From assembly GCF_016757215.1 (NCBI RefSeq), contig NZ_JAESIY010000007.1, positions 310,001 through 374,000 on the forward strand: DNA of 64,000 nt. Direction: 5' to 3'. The notes under the pieces were generated by a model. That model saw only the letters and a program-made list of their open reading frames with translations. It did not search any database and was not told where the DNA came from. Of the stretch, positions 29,385 to 39,219 are shown piece by piece. This stretch comes from Fulvivirga sediminis. Its GTDB lineage: Bacteria; Bacteroidota; Bacteroidia; Cytophagales; Cyclobacteriaceae. The stretch's first letter is position 1; every line of letters starts with the position of its first letter. The translations under genes and the position numbers were made by a program.

Positions 29385-31790
29385 TTACTCTTGCCTCAAA
29401 GAGTCTACCGGATTAGCTATGGCTGTCTTTATGGTATTGAAACCTATAGTAACCATAGCCAAAAGCCCTACAACGAACAATGGAAATACGAATAACCACC
29501 ATGATAATTCTATATGATTAATATAACTCGCTAACCATTCTTTTAAAGAGAAATAAGCCAGAGGAATAGCCAAAACATTAGCTATTAAAATAGAAATGGC
29601 TATACCCTTAGACAACAAAGTCACTATTTCACCCAAAGAGGCACCTAATATCTTTCTGATGCCCATTTCCTTATTGCGCTGAGCTATGTTAAAGGAAGAA
29701 AGTCCAAACAAACCAAGGCAAGCAATGAATATAGCCAGAACTGCAAACACAGTTATTACTGCTCCAAAATTGGCATCAGCCTTAAATTGCTGATCATAAG
29801 TTTTATCTAGAAAAAAGTAATCAAAAGTACTTTCAGGGAACAAGGTATTCCATTCTTTCTCTATAGTACTCATGGTGCTTTTAGTGTCTTTACCTCCAAT
29901 TTTAATGGAAATATAGTCTTCCACAGGTCTGTATGGAAACAACATAGGCAGATGGCTATCTTTCGGAGATCTCTGATAAAAGTTCTTTATAACACCAATG
30001 ACTGTAGAGGGCTGTCGATCATAATAATAGGTAATCTCTTCACCAATAGCGGCTTCTGGAGATTCAAAGCCTAACACTTCCGCCGCTCTTTCATTAATCA
30101 GTATTTGACTGCCCTGGGCAGTAGTGTTATCAAAATTATGCCCACTTATTACCTCCATGCTTAGTGTAGGTACAAAATCAGCGTTAGCTGCTATCACATA
30201 ATAGACTAAGCCATTACCTGCGTCTGAATTATCTCCCAATCTTTTTATTCCAGTTGTGCTGCTCAGTTCATGTAAACTAAGGCCTGGCACTGACTCTGAA
30301 AATGCCACGTTTTGAATATCCGGATAATTAAGTATTTGGTTTTTGAATCCTTGAAGCTTTACATCGAGAATAGAATCATTTTCACTGATTTGCGGACCTC
30401 TCAAACTCAATGTATGTTCCAGTTTCATCCCCAAATCTCTGGTCCTTAGGTGGTCTAGCTGCAAATACACTACTGCCGTGCCAATAATCAGAAAAATGGT
30501 ACAAGAAAACTGAAAAACAACCAATGCCTTACGCAACCACTGACCATGGTTTGAGTTCTTCAGTTTACCCTTTAAAACCACCACAGGCTTAAAACTTGAT
30601 AGTACCATGGCAGGATATATGCCTGACAATAAACTGCCCACAATGAAAATGGCAAATAACAATATCCAAAACTGATAATCGGTTATTACATTAAGTGCTA
30701 TAGGTTGGCCTGAAATATCTCTGAAATAAGGTAAGCTTATCTGCATAAGCGTAAAGGCTATAATGATAGCGATGAGGTTTACCAGAATCGACTCAAATAA
30801 AAACTGAAATACCAATTGGCCTTTAGCTGATCCCAGCACCTTCCTCACTCCTACTTCCCTGGCTCTACTAATAGCTCTGGAAGTAGATAGGTTTATGTAG
30901 TTGACCCAGGCAATAGCAATTATAAAAATGGCTATGAGTAATAAGAAAGAAACCGTTTGTGCTCCTCCTGTAGGCTCAGGCTCATATGTTTTATCAGAAT
31001 ACAAATGAATATCACTAATGAGCCCTGCTTTAAATACTTCTTCTTCAACATCTTCTAGTGTTTCAGACAGTTCTTCTAACTTTTTATTGAAAGCAACCAG
31101 ATCAGTTCCGGGCTGCATGAGTAAGTAAGTATATTCATTATTACCCTGCCAGGCATATTTTTCATACCAATCATATAATTTAGGTATAGACTGATGAGAT
31201 AAAAGCAAATCAAACTTGATATGTGTATTAGGAGGAACATCCGCCATAACTCCTGTAACCTGATACTCATCACCATCTATATTCATTGATTTGCCTAAGA
31301 CATCATCAGTATCAAAATATTTCAATGCTGTAGAATGTGTGAGCACCACTTGAAATGGCTTATTGAGAACTTCCTCTTTATTACCTTTTAATATGTGATA
31401 AGAAAACACATCTAACACTGAAGGATCAGCGAAATAGACCTGACTTTCATAAAAGCTTTCACTGCCAGATTTTACCTCTACCACATCAGTATAAAACATG
31501 CGGACATATTCCTTTACTTCAGGATATTTATCCTTTAATAGAGGACCTAATGGCCCATAAGTCTCACAATCAGTTACTATGTATTCATTACCATCGTACA
31601 TATCCAGGGTTACCCGGTAAATGTTATCTACGTTAGCATTAAAGTCTTCATAACTTTTCTCAAACCTCACATACTGTATAATCAACAGGAATGCGGCCAT
31701 GCCAATAGCTAAACCCAGAATATTGATTATTGAAAAGGCCTTGCCCTTAATCAAATTTCTAATGCCGATTTTCAAATAATTCCTAATCAT
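29385..31790 (-). CDS. FtsX/MacB-type ABC transporter permease (second in operon)
   Basis: The 801-residue permease shows TM1 in NILGLAIGMAAFLLIIQY, the MacB_PCD domain, REVGVRKVLGSAKG before the first TM bundle, NKEMGIRKILGASLG before the second, and the tail ANPVDSLRQE. It begins 2 bp after the upstream permease stop, so the two are surely co-transcribed from the sigma-54 promoter. The family role is extrusion or envelope mechanotransmission; the substrate is unknown. Confidence 0.9.
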   Translation of the reverse strand: MIRNYLKIGIRNLIKGKAFSIINILGLAIGMAAFLLIIQYVRFEKSYEDFNANVDNIYRVTLDMYDGNEYIVTDCETYGPLGPLLKDKYPEVKEYVRMFYTDVVEVKSGSESFYESQVYFADPSVLDVFSYHILKGNKEEVLNKPFQVVLTHSTALKYFDTDDVLGKSMNIDGDEYQVTGVMADVPPNTHIKFDLLLSHQSIPKLYDWYEKYAWQGNNEYTYLLMQPGTDLVAFNKKLEELSETLEDVEEEVFKAGLISDIHLYSDKTYEPEPTGGAQTVSFLLLIAIFIIAIAWVNYINLSTSRAISRAREVGVRKVLGSAKGQLVFQFLFESILVNLIAIIIAFTLMQISLPYFRDISGQPIALNVITDYQFWILLFAIFIVGSLLSGIYPAMVLSSFKPVVVLKGKLKNSNHGQWLRKALVVFQFSCTIFLIIGTAVVYLQLDHLRTRDLGMKLEHTLSLRGPQISENDSILDVKLQGFKNQILNYPDIQNVAFSESVPGLSLHELSSTTGIKRLGDNSDAGNGLVYYVIAANADFVPTLSMEVISGHNFDNTTAQGSQILINERAAEVLGFESPEAAIGEEITYYYDRQPSTVIGVIKNFYQRSPKDSHLPMLFPYRPVEDYISIKIGGKDTKSTMSTIEKEWNTLFPESTFDYFFLDKTYDQQFKADANFGAVITVFAVLAIFIACLGLFGLSSFNIAQRNKEMGIRKILGASLGEIVTLLSKGIAISILIANVLAIPLAYFSLKEWLASYINHIELSWWLFVFPLFVVGLLAMVTIGFNTIKTAIANPVDSLRQE

Positions 31791-31792
31791 TA

Positions 31793-34156
31793 TTACTCTT
31801 GTCTTAATGAGTTAATAGGATTAGCTACGGCTGCTTTTATGGTATTATAACTTACTGTAAATAAGGCTATCAATACCGCTATAATACCAGCTATTAGAAA
31901 TGGTATGGCGTTGAGATCAATCCTATAGGCAAACTCTTCCAGCCAGCGATTGATAAAATAATAGGCCGAAGGAATAGCTATGATAAACGATATGAATACC
32001 AGCTTAAGGAAGTCTTTTGAAAACATACTGGTAAGGCTTAAAACGGAGGCTCCAAATACTTTTCTCACGCCTGTTTCTTTCGTGCGCTGCTCGGTCATGT
32101 AAGCCGTGAGCCCAAACAAGCCTAGGCATGAGATAAATATGGCTACAATGGCAAAAATATTAGCGAGTTTTCCTGCTGTAGTTACCTGATCATAATTTTG
32201 TGAAAGATCTGAATCTAAAAAGGAATAGGTAAAAGGATATGACTGATCATATTTTTCAAAAATGCCTTTTATCTCACCTAAGGTTTCTGAAGTATGCTCT
32301 CCGGTAAGCCTAATGTACGCTCTGTAGGTAGCATCTCTTTTCAATCTTAAAATTACTGGCTCTATTTTTTGAAATAAACTCTGATGATGAAAGTCCTTTA
32401 CCACACCTACAATAGGCGCTTTAGCTTCCCAAACAGTTATTTCTTCACCGATAGGATCTGTGAGGCCCATCGCTCTAATAGCGGCCTCATTAACTATATA
32501 CTGGATCTTATCATCATTAGGAGCGGCTGTAAAGTTACTGCCAACCACTAAGTCTAGATTAAAGGTTTTTAAAAAGTCTTCATCTGTCTGCACTACATGA
32601 AACTGAGCTTCTTCATCTTGCCTTCCAGGCCAGCTTACACCCCATGAAGTAGAGGTGATATTCAATGGGTTTTGATCTGCTGCTGCCACTGAGGCCACAC
32701 CTGGCAGTGCACGAACTTCGTTCAGGTAACTTTCTCTGTGGAAGGTGGCTTTATACAGCGGCTGTTGCACCAGGTTATCTCTGGCTATACCCAGATCCTT
32801 GTTCATTACAAACTGAATCTGCTCATAAATAATTATAGTGCCACTGATTAAAGCTATTGATAAGGCAAACTGCAGTACTACCAACATACGCCTAATCCCA
32901 CCAAATGATTTTGATTTATGATTGGCTCCCTTTAAGATAGTGACAGGTTGAAAACCTGAAATATAAAATGCAGGGTAACTCCCCGCCAATATGCCTACCA
33001 GCAGGCTCAGGCCTAATATCACCAAAAGAAAAAGTGGATCAGTATAAGGAATGGTCAGCTGCTTATCTACCAGCTGGTTAAATAATGGTAAACATACATC
33101 TGCCAGAGTCACAGCCAATACTGCGCTGATCAGTGTTATAATAACAGATTCACTCAGAAATTGAAATATGAGCATACTCCTTTTAGCTCCAGAAGTCTTT
33201 CTAATTCCTACCTCTTTAGCTCTTAATCCAGATTTAGCAGTGGATAGATTCATGAAATTCATCACTGCTATTAGCACTATCACCAATGCAACAATAGTGA
33301 ACATGCGTACATATTCTATTTTACCAGTAGCCTTTTCTACACCGGCACTCATATCAGATTTTAGATGATAATCATTCAAAGAGTATAAATGCAACCGGGT
33401 GTAGTCATCACCGTCTTCTTCTTTAGTATACTCCTTCATAAAATCACGTATTTGCTGATCTACCTTATATCTATCAGCACCCTTCCTGAGCATTACTAAT
33501 AAGGTTTCATTATAATTATACCAATCACTGTCCGAAAAGCTACTTTGAGGCTCAAAAGGCAAGAGAAAATCGAATTCAAGCGAGCTCTGTTTTGGCAAGT
33601 CCTCCAATACACCCGTAACCTTGTATTGAATAATGCTATCCCTCTCAGTCATTTCCACTACTTTGTTAATCGCTGATATATCACCAAAAAGAGATTCTGC
33701 GTATTTCTTAGATAACACTACACTATACGGATCATCCAAAGCAGTATTAACATCTCCTTCTACCAATGGAAAAGAAAACATATGTAAAAAAGTAGAATCT
33801 ACATATATGCCTGAGGGCTTCACCTTCTTTTCTCCATGAGTAAACAGTCTCACCACTTCACTTGATATACGGCTTGTTTTTTCTACATCACTCATCTTCT
33901 CTGCCAAAAGTGGCCCTACCGCAAATGGTGTGGCATTCCAGTAAGAAATTTCCCCACCTATATTGATTTCTGAAACCGTTAAATATAATCTATCATGATT
34001 CTCATGAAACTGATCATAGGCCAACTCATCTCTGACCCATAATGAGATAAGAATAGCACAAGTAAGACCGAAAGCCAACCCGATAATATTGATCAAAGAA
34101 AATGTTCTTTGTTTTACAATACTTCTAAAAGCTACTTTTATGTAATTTTTGAGCAT
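31793..34156 (-). CDS. FtsX/MacB-type ABC transporter permease (first in operon)
   Basis: This is the promoter-proximal member, 787 residues: TM1 in NIIGLAFGLTCAILISLWV, the MacB_PCD domain, AKEVGIRKTSGAKRS before the first TM bundle, TKETGVRKVFGAS before the second, and the tail ANPINSLRQE. Its start lies 27 nt past a sigma-54 type promoter, and the divergent gene is a sigma-54 activator, so regulated expression as part of an envelope-stress or peptide response is inferred. Confidence 0.92.
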   Translation of the reverse strand: MLKNYIKVAFRSIVKQRTFSLINIIGLAFGLTCAILISLWVRDELAYDQFHENHDRLYLTVSEINIGGEISYWNATPFAVGPLLAEKMSDVEKTSRISSEVVRLFTHGEKKVKPSGIYVDSTFLHMFSFPLVEGDVNTALDDPYSVVLSKKYAESLFGDISAINKVVEMTERDSIIQYKVTGVLEDLPKQSSLEFDFLLPFEPQSSFSDSDWYNYNETLLVMLRKGADRYKVDQQIRDFMKEYTKEEDGDDYTRLHLYSLNDYHLKSDMSAGVEKATGKIEYVRMFTIVALVIVLIAVMNFMNLSTAKSGLRAKEVGIRKTSGAKRSMLIFQFLSESVIITLISAVLAVTLADVCLPLFNQLVDKQLTIPYTDPLFLLVILGLSLLVGILAGSYPAFYISGFQPVTILKGANHKSKSFGGIRRMLVVLQFALSIALISGTIIIYEQIQFVMNKDLGIARDNLVQQPLYKATFHRESYLNEVRALPGVASVAAADQNPLNITSTSWGVSWPGRQDEEAQFHVVQTDEDFLKTFNLDLVVGSNFTAAPNDDKIQYIVNEAAIRAMGLTDPIGEEITVWEAKAPIVGVVKDFHHQSLFQKIEPVILRLKRDATYRAYIRLTGEHTSETLGEIKGIFEKYDQSYPFTYSFLDSDLSQNYDQVTTAGKLANIFAIVAIFISCLGLFGLTAYMTEQRTKETGVRKVFGASVLSLTSMFSKDFLKLVFISFIIAIPSAYYFINRWLEEFAYRIDLNAIPFLIAGIIAVLIALFTVSYNTIKAAVANPINSLRQE

Positions 34157-34182
34157 ATCTATTTAACCTTTTCCTTCAATAA

Positions 34183-34199
34183 TAGCCACACACATGCCA
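34183..34199 (-). promoter_or_regulatory. Sigma-54 (-24/-12) promoter of the permease operon
   Basis: The minus strand reads TGGCATG-TGTG-TGGCTA. The GG and GC dinucleotides are spaced as in the consensus TGGCAYG-N4-TTGCW, with one mismatch in the -12 element. Transcription would begin around 34174, leaving an ~18-nt leader before the ATG at 34156. A sigma-54 activator is encoded divergently next to it. Confidence 0.8.
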
Positions 34200-34262
34200 C
34201 GATTACTAAATACTGAATATCAATTAATTATATAAATAAAAAGTTTTGAAACGATCTTAATC

Positions 34263-34301
34263 GTATCATAATGATACAGTTTATTTGTGTCAACATGATA
34301 C
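34263..34301. promoter_or_regulatory. Two dyad sites, probable enhancer (UAS) for the adjacent activator
   Basis: GTATCATAATGATAC (34263-34277) is a perfect 15-bp palindrome. GTGTCAACATGATAC (34287-34301) matches it at 12 of 15 positions. Their centres are 24 bp apart and lie about 75-100 bp upstream of the sigma-54 promoter, the normal distance for an NtrC-type activator. They also sit 40-80 bp before the activator's own start, so autoregulation is possible. Confidence 0.72.
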
Positions 34302-34341
34302 AGTTTTTAGATTTAGGAAATTAAAGCTGTCGATTAATTTA

Positions 34342-35709
34342 ATGAAAAAGAAAGCCACTATTCTAATTCTTGATGATGATGATGATGTTCTCATAACCGC
34401 TAAAATGATTTTAAGGGCTCATTACCAAAAAATCATCACTGAAAATAGCCCTAAAAGTCTGGAAAGCCTACTAAAAAAGGAGCCTGTAGATATCATCATC
34501 CTTGATATGAACTTTAAGGTTGGTGCTACCAGCGGTAACGAAGGGTTATTCTGGCTTCGGAAAATCAAGGAGTTGAGTCCAGCTACTCTGGTAATTATGA
34601 ATACGGCTTATGGAGATATACAGCTAGCCGTAGACTGTATGAAAGAAGGTGCCACTGACTTTTTGGTGAAACCGTGGGAAAAGGAGAAGCTCTTGGCTAC
34701 GGTAAATACTGTTTACCAACTGGCCTTATCCGAGAAAAAAATAGAACGCCTAACTGAAACCAAAACTGTACTCCATCAGGACTTGAGTGATCAGATGGGA
34801 CAAATGATTGGCAGCTCCGAGGCTATGAAAAAAGTGTATGATGCCATTAAAAAAGTGGCAGCGACAGACGCCAACGTGCTTATTTTAGGAGAAAATGGCA
34901 CTGGAAAAGAACTAGTGGCAAGAGCTATTCATCAGTTATCTAAAAGAAAATCAGAGGCATTTATAAAAGTTGATTTAGGCGCAATATCAGATAATCTGTT
35001 TGAATCTGAGCTCTTCGGCCATACGAAAGGTGCATTTACAGATGCTAAAACAGACAAGCCCGGTCGCTTTGAAATTGCTGATCAAGGCAGCCTGTTTTTA
35101 GATGAAATAGGAAATATAACTTTAGCACATCAGGCCAAACTGCTTTCAGTACTACAAAACAGACAAATTACGCGCGTTGGATCTAATCAATCTACTGCCA
35201 TTGATATTCGGTTAATATCTGCCACCAATAAAAACATCAACGAAATGGTAGATCAGGAGCAATTTAGAGAAGACTTGGTTTATAGAATTAATACCATTGA
35301 AATCTCTTTGCCCCCACTGCGCGAACGAAGAGGAGATATCTCTCTACTGATTAACCATTTCATAAAAAAATATGGGTCAAAATATGACAAAAAGTCCTTA
35401 TCGGTAAATGATGAGGTAATGAGCAAACTTAGTCAATACCCATGGCCCGGAAATGTAAGAGAATTGCAGCATGCTGTGGAAAGAGCGGTTATTATGTCGG
35501 CAGATGGTACACTTACAGAAGATGATTTTCTAACGAAGAAAACCGTAACCTTTAATGTAAATGAAGCATCTCTGAACGTAGAAGACGTAGAAAAGCAGAC
35601 TATTAAGCAAGCTTTAGAAAAGAGCGGTGGTAACTTAACAAAAGCGGCCAAAACTTTAGGTCTTGGCCGCAGTACTTTATATCGCAAAATGAATAAGTAC
35701 AGATTATAG
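34342..35709 (+). CDS. Sigma-54-dependent response regulator (NtrC family)
   Basis: This protein of ~455 residues has three domains: an N-terminal receiver (LILDDDDD acid pocket, phospho-acceptor Asp55 in IIILDMNF), a central AAA+ sigma-54 activation domain with Walker A GENGTGKE and ELFGHTKGAFTDA, and a C-terminal Fis-type helix-turn-helix (KSGGNLTKAAKTLGLGRST). The sigma-54-contacting loop reads GAFTDA rather than the classical GAFTGA. ATG 34342 is chosen because the upstream frame adds residues that do not belong to a receiver. It is divergent from the permease operon and probably activates it; the kinase at 37076 is the likely partner. Confidence 0.93.
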   Translation: MKKKATILILDDDDDVLITAKMILRAHYQKIITENSPKSLESLLKKEPVDIIILDMNFKVGATSGNEGLFWLRKIKELSPATLVIMNTAYGDIQLAVDCMKEGATDFLVKPWEKEKLLATVNTVYQLALSEKKIERLTETKTVLHQDLSDQMGQMIGSSEAMKKVYDAIKKVAATDANVLILGENGTGKELVARAIHQLSKRKSEAFIKVDLGAISDNLFESELFGHTKGAFTDAKTDKPGRFEIADQGSLFLDEIGNITLAHQAKLLSVLQNRQITRVGSNQSTAIDIRLISATNKNINEMVDQEQFREDLVYRINTIEISLPPLRERRGDISLLINHFIKKYGSKYDKKSLSVNDEVMSKLSQYPWPGNVRELQHAVERAVIMSADGTLTEDDFLTKKTVTFNVNEASLNVEDVEKQTIKQALEKSGGNLTKAAKTLGLGRSTLYRKMNKYRL

Positions 35710-35720
35710 TTACTTACTTA

Positions 35721-35909
35721 TCACTTATACACATATTCATAACTCAAAGGATTATGGTCATAATCGCTATGCAGTACATTTCCTCCCGGAGTACCAGACG
35801 GACTAGTGGAGTTTTCTTCTGTTGGTCTTAAAGATTTCACAAAAACATTTCTCTTCACAAAATTGCTCAACTCAGTAGCATGTTGCTTGTATAGATCATT
35901 TATTTCCAT
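35721..35909 (-). CDS. Small protein, unknown (possible 62-residue peptide)
   Basis: The 62-codon frame starts with an ATG preceded by an A/T-rich AAAAATAATAATCAA, usual for translated genes of this phylum. The protein has a helical N-terminal half (LYKQHATELSNFVKRNVFVK) and a Ser/Thr/Pro/Gly-rich tail (STSPSGTPGGN) ending YEYVYK, a leader/core-like split. No modification enzyme is adjacent, so a RiPP precursor is only a thought. It may also be a chance frame. Confidence 0.42.
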   Translation of the reverse strand: MEINDLYKQHATELSNFVKRNVFVKSLRPTEENSTSPSGTPGGNVLHSDYDHNPLSYEYVYK

Positions 35910-36181
35910 TTGATTATTATTTTTAATCTTGACTCATTATCATCAAAAACCTGACCATGATTTCAAATCCCGTTTATAATTAATTTAAAGCTAGTTCTTG
36001 TTCATCATGTAACTCTTTATATTTCCACAATTTGGAGCATTGTGTTGAATTTAGGAGACAATTAAAAACCTAAAACACAGACCTAAGACATGTGAGACAT
36101 AAAAGGCTATATAGCACTGCTAGAGAAAAAAAGACACTAATAATTAGATAGAGATAGCGGAGAGGTATATTCAATAAATGA

Positions 36182-36874
36182 TCAAACTAAATCAAACGCC
36201 TGAGCATATTTCATTAGAACTACAAAAGAATTGATATTGAGCTTTCTATTTATGTGTTTTCTATGTTGCTCTACCGTTTTTCTACTTATAAATAAGTAAT
36301 CAGCTATTTCAGGATTATTATGACCCAGTGCGAGAAGAGTCAAAATTTCTCTTTCCCGCTCAGTAAGGCTGGCAAAGGAGGCATACCGCTGCTTTACAAA
36401 GAGCTCTTCTCCCATTATTCTCTCAAGCTTCTTAGAAGAAAAAGACAATCTGTCAATAAACTCGGTGGTTACAAAAAAACCATTGTGCAAGCGCGACCTT
36501 TTTGCTGTTAGTAGTGCGTTTTTATACTCGGAGGTATCTGGAGAAAGCATTTTTATAATACCATGATAGCTATGGAAATAATCATTTCTATTATAAAATT
36601 CACTAAGGTCTTGCGCTATATAATGGGAAGATGCATGATAAAATTTAGTTACAAAAGCTTCTTTTAAACTTCGCGCCTCAGAAAGGCTTATGTGAAGCTG
36701 CTGACATCCCTCAGGATTCAAGTACTTGATAGATAGGTCCATGTTATCCAAGTGAAAGACAAAAGGCATGATCTCCCCTACTTCCTCCAAAGCTATTTTT
36801 CCATCGCAAAGCCATTTATCAATCAAAAGCAGGTTAACACTACCTATATGGAGCATTTCCCGTGTATGATTCAT
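36182..36874 (-). CDS. LuxR-type transcriptional regulator with PAS-like sensor
   Basis: The C-terminal ~65 residues are a LuxR/FixJ helix-turn-helix: SLTEREREILTLLALGHNN, EIADYLFISRKTVEQHRK. The N-terminal ~150 residues (FVFHLDNMDLSIKYLNPEG and following) resemble PAS domains seen in Bacteroidota LuxR regulators. There is no receiver domain. It stands between the activator and the kinase genes on the opposite strand; its targets are unknown. Confidence 0.85.
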   Translation of the reverse strand: MNHTREMLHIGSVNLLLIDKWLCDGKIALEEVGEIMPFVFHLDNMDLSIKYLNPEGCQQLHISLSEARSLKEAFVTKFYHASSHYIAQDLSEFYNRNDYFHSYHGIIKMLSPDTSEYKNALLTAKRSRLHNGFFVTTEFIDRLSFSSKKLERIMGEELFVKQRYASFASLTEREREILTLLALGHNNPEIADYLFISRKTVEQHRKHINRKLNINSFVVLMKYAQAFDLV

Positions 36875-37075
36875 AAATTTGTAAAATTAAAGCCATCTAT
36901 AATTATATTAATATTATTTAAACATATTATTAGTTTATTATTTAACATAAAACATAATATATGTATAATATTTATTGTAAATACAATATAAAATCATTCA
37001 TCAGAATTAGCAAATATTACCTAAGTAATTTTATATATCCTGAGATATAGGCAGATTGTATTATATTTAAGAGTT

Positions 37076-38425
37076 ATGCAGTTCAGACTTTCATTCAGAT
37101 CAAAAATCATCACGCATCTTGTATTAATTATAATACTAATCACATCAGGAGTTTACATTCTTAGCCAGACTTATTTCTGGTTAGTCAGTTTTTGGCTATT
37201 CTTGTTTGGTGGTATTATTCTTTATCGCTTAATCACTTATCTCGAAAAACTAAAGACCGATCTCACCAGTTTTTTGATAAGCATTAAGCAAAATGATTTT
37301 AGTGGCAATTATAGTCGTCTGCTTACCAATAAGCGAGACTTAGATCTACACCATGCTTTTCACGTGATTACGGAGTCGTTTCAAAATGTTAGGAAAGAAA
37401 AGGAATCTAACTATCACCTGCTGCAAACCACCATAGAGCATGCTACAGTGCCCATGCTGAGCTACAGAGAAGATACGAATACCATTAATCTGATAAATAA
37501 AGCAGCTAAAGAACTATTAAAAAAGCCATTCCTACAAACTATCGATGCTCTAAAAATCGTAAATGCAGATCTAAGTACATTAATAAAGAATTTGGAAAGT
37601 GGTCAAAAGGAGCTTATTAAACTATCAATAGACCATGAATATCTTAACCTATCAGTTAGCGCCAAACAAATTAGATTAGAAGGAATTCCTTATAAACTCA
37701 TCTCTCTGCAAAATATAAAAGCCGAATTGGATGAAAAAGAAGTAGAATCATGGCAGAGACTTATAAGAGTACTTACTCATGAAATAAAAAACTCTGCTAT
37801 TCCCATCTCCACCCTCACCTCTGTAATAGTTCAACTCATTACCGATGAACATGGCAACTTAGCAGACCTCACATCATTAGACAAAGAAGATCTTAATGAT
37901 TTACACTTAGGTATAAAAACCGTTGATAAAAGAAGTAAAGGGCTGGTAAATTTCATTAATGCTTATGGAGAGTTAGCCAAAATTCCCACACCATTACTTC
38001 AACCAATTAATTCTCAAGAACTTTTCAATGCTATACTCCCTCTTTTTAAGCAAGAATTAGAAGAGAGTAACATTCATTTTTCATTATCAGGGGATAGTAT
38101 ATCGTTAATGATAGACCCAGACTTAATAGAACAGGTATTAATTAATATTATCAAAAACGCCAAAGAGGCACTAGCACAGACGGACAATGCTGAAATACAT
38201 ATAATGACCTACCTGCATAAAGGACAAGCCACCATACAGATCAACGATAATGGACCAGGAATTCCTCAAGAAGAGCTAGACAATATTTTCATTCCTTTTT
38301 TTACCACTAAAAAAGAGGGGTCCGGCATAGGCCTGAGCCTTTCCCGGCAAATAATGAGGGCTCATAAAGGTAATATTGAAGCAATGAGTACTCCGGAAGG
38401 CAGCTCATTTTATCTAAAATTTTAA
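37076..38425 (+). CDS. Membrane sensor histidine kinase
   Basis: This 449-residue kinase has two TM helices at ~residues 12-55 with almost no periplasmic loop, a HAMP-like linker, a PAS-like region (~115-215), and the transmitter: the phosphorylation box LTHEIKNSAIPI with its His, the N box LINIIKNAKEAL, DNGPGIP (G1) and GSGIGLSLSRQI (G2). The short loop suggests sensing within the membrane or cytoplasm. It follows the NtrC-type regulator, the probable partner, interrupted by the LuxR-type gene on the other strand. An AtoS/NtrB-type role controlling the permease operon is inferred. Confidence 0.9.
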   Translation: MQFRLSFRSKIITHLVLIIILITSGVYILSQTYFWLVSFWLFLFGGIILYRLITYLEKLKTDLTSFLISIKQNDFSGNYSRLLTNKRDLDLHHAFHVITESFQNVRKEKESNYHLLQTTIEHATVPMLSYREDTNTINLINKAAKELLKKPFLQTIDALKIVNADLSTLIKNLESGQKELIKLSIDHEYLNLSVSAKQIRLEGIPYKLISLQNIKAELDEKEVESWQRLIRVLTHEIKNSAIPISTLTSVIVQLITDEHGNLADLTSLDKEDLNDLHLGIKTVDKRSKGLVNFINAYGELAKIPTPLLQPINSQELFNAILPLFKQELEESNIHFSLSGDSISLMIDPDLIEQVLINIIKNAKEALAQTDNAEIHIMTYLHKGQATIQINDNGPGIPQEELDNIFIPFFTTKKEGSGIGLSLSRQIMRAHKGNIEAMSTPEGSSFYLKF

Positions 38426-38535
38426 ATAATTATTTAGTGGTATTAAATGATTGGTTTCATTACCATTTTAGCTTAGTCTAAAAAGCTGCTTTTATTCTAT
38501 CAGTTATGCTACCTTTGAAGCAGATAACATTCAAT

Positions 38536-39219
38536 ATGACTAAAACTACTACCACATTTTATATATCAGATGATATAGGTTCTGTAAGTGGACAATGGCT
38601 ATATGCTAAAGATGCTATAGCTCAAATGGTGATAGGCCATGGCGCTGGTGCCGGAATGTATCATCCTTTCATGAAACTCTTGGCGGTGAAGCTACAAGAA
38701 CAAGGAATCTCCACGCTGCGATACCAGTTTCCCTATATGGAAGCCGGAAAAAAAATGCCTGATCGACCTAAAAAAGCAACTAAAACCATTGAAGAGATCA
38801 TCAAAGCTGTACATCAGGATTTTCCCAACACCCCTCTATTTGCAGCTGGAAAATCTTTCGGAGGGAGAATGACTTCTCAGTTATTATCAGAATGGCAGCC
38901 AGACTATATCAAAGGTCTTGTTTTTTATGGTTTCCCTCTTCACGCGCCGGGTAAACCGTCTACTGATCGTGCTGATCACCTGAAAGAAGTGAAGTCTCCT
39001 ATGTTCTTTCTACAAGGAACAAGAGATAAGCTGGCTACTCCTGAACTTTTAAATGAGGTCACAAAGCCGTTATCATTATCTACTGTCAAATATTTTGACG
39101 GCGCAGACCACTCATTCGCTTACTTAAAGAAAAGTAATATTAATGTAGACGAGTCTATAGAAATGCTGGCATTAGCCACCAGAAAGTGGATTGACTCTAT
39201 TTTTAGCGACGAAACTTAA
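38536..39219 (+). CDS. Alpha/beta-hydrolase (KANL3/Tex30-like)
   Basis: The protein of ~227 residues has the hydrolase landmarks: VIGHGAGAGMYHPFM, the nucleophile elbow GKSFGG (Ser), Asp in LQGTRDKLA and His in GADHSFAY. This order and the GHGAGAG segment fit the Tex30/KANL3 branch of dienelactone-hydrolase-like proteins. The substrate is unknown. ATG 38536 is preferred; an in-frame ATG at 38506 would add ten residues. Its 3' end overlaps a convergent tiny lipoprotein gene by 17 bp. Confidence 0.85.
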   Translation: MTKTTTTFYISDDIGSVSGQWLYAKDAIAQMVIGHGAGAGMYHPFMKLLAVKLQEQGISTLRYQFPYMEAGKKMPDRPKKATKTIEEIIKAVHQDFPNTPLFAAGKSFGGRMTSQLLSEWQPDYIKGLVFYGFPLHAPGKPSTDRADHLKEVKSPMFFLQGTRDKLATPELLNEVTKPLSLSTVKYFDGADHSFAYLKKSNINVDESIEMLALATRKWIDSIFSDET

